The notes beneath the pieces are model-generated. The model ran no database searches, was not told the DNA's origin, and saw only the letters and a list, made by a program, of their open reading frames with translations. Shown in pieces: positions 63,913 through 64,000 of a stretch of DNA of 64,000 nt (positions are counted from its first letter, which is position 1; each line of letters begins with the position of its first letter). The stretch covers positions 124,001-188,000 of the forward strand of contig JAIQDT010001113.1 in assembly GCA_021521415.1 (NCBI GenBank), written 5' to 3'. Origin of the DNA: Bidens hawaiensis. Lineage: Eukaryota > Streptophyta > Magnoliopsida > Asterales > Asteraceae. Made by a program: the position numbers and the translations under genes.

Positions 63913-64000
63913 TTGATTAAAAAAAAGCTTATATACTTTTAAGAGTTAATATTTGTATTTTATATCTTGAATCCGTATGTTCATGTCCGTTCCATATCAT

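Larger units (their letters stand above)
2703..64000 (+). repeat. Satellite DNA array, about 425-bp monomer, about 144 copies
   Basis: Head-to-tail units run without interruption from GGCTTATATACTTTT at 2703 to the end of the window. The first and last equivalent points (2704 and 63927) are 61.2 kb apart, giving about 144 units of about 425 bp. Individual lengths seen range from about 420 to 429, mainly from A and T runs. In a typical unit (26524-26947) the order is: A-tract boundary, a conserved block, an A-rich block, a T-rich tract near unit position 185, GGTACC at 214, a first GAATTC at 252, a second GAATTC at 318 inside a 12-bp palindrome, GTCGAC at 326, a conserved block, and the next A-tract. 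All units face the same way. The minus strand often stays open for 60-140 codons, but homopolymer indels repeatedly shift the downstream frame, so I do not regard these as genes. Confidence 0.97.

Noticed and set aside
2703..64000. CRISPR-like regular repeats
   Set aside because: The period is about 425 bp with no short repeat/unique spacer pattern. It is a classical satellite and the sequence is eukaryotic in character.
2703..64000. CENP-B-box-like motif
   Set aside because: I looked for TTCG followed by a GGAAACGGGA-like pattern on both strands of the monomer and saw no convincing match.

Overview
This window is almost entirely non-coding repetitive DNA from a eukaryote, most likely a flowering plant. 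It holds one long tandem satellite array plus one edge of that array. I found no protein-coding gene, rRNA, tRNA, CRISPR array or bacterial-type feature that I can support. The plant call is an inference from the satellite style (long, AT-rich monomer with higher-order structure) and from the left flank, which looks like an LTR-retrotransposon. Family and species cannot be named from the sequence.

Layout. Positions 1-2270 are a unique-looking flank best read as part of a long-terminal-repeat element on the minus strand. It has an LTR-like terminus (minus-strand TGTGATACCCGG ending at 2270), a GC-rich 49-bp minisatellite, a minus-strand TATA box at 1309-1317, two tandem hairpins with compensating substitutions (675-710 and 748-783) and a 68-bp minisatellite (427-658). 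Positions 2271-2384 are AT-rich and unassigned. From about 2385 to 2702 there are very diverged, shortened satellite units. From 2703 to the end of the window there are about 144 head-to-tail monomers of about 425 bp, all in the same orientation, with no other DNA inserted that I could see.

The monomer is AT-rich. It has an A-tract at one end, a T-rich tract near its middle, a KpnI-type GGTACC, and two roughly 66-bp related modules that each begin at GAATTC. A 12-bp perfect palindrome (CACGAATTCGTG) starts the second module. Most of the unit is well conserved. Variation is concentrated around the poly-A/poly-T stretches and just after the GGTACC.

The array changes from left to right. From 2.7 to about 15 kb, monomers are heterogeneous with only local two-monomer duplications and patchwork sharing. 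From about 15 to 24 kb a five-monomer register (about 2.13 kb) appears. From about 29.5 to 36.7 kb there are three near-identical 2126-bp five-monomer blocks. From 39 to 48 kb there is a 6377-bp duplicated block with 1701-bp four-monomer repeats nested inside it. From 48.9 to 52.5 kb there are 1272-bp three-monomer repeats with a very recent 420-bp single-monomer duplication. From 52.5 to 64 kb there are seven-, eight- and five-monomer repeats. The picture is an old, degraded array edge on the left and younger, repeatedly re-amplified DNA on the right, with several unequal-crossover products visible. The satellite could be centromeric, pericentromeric, subtelomeric or a heterochromatic knob; the sequence alone does not decide.
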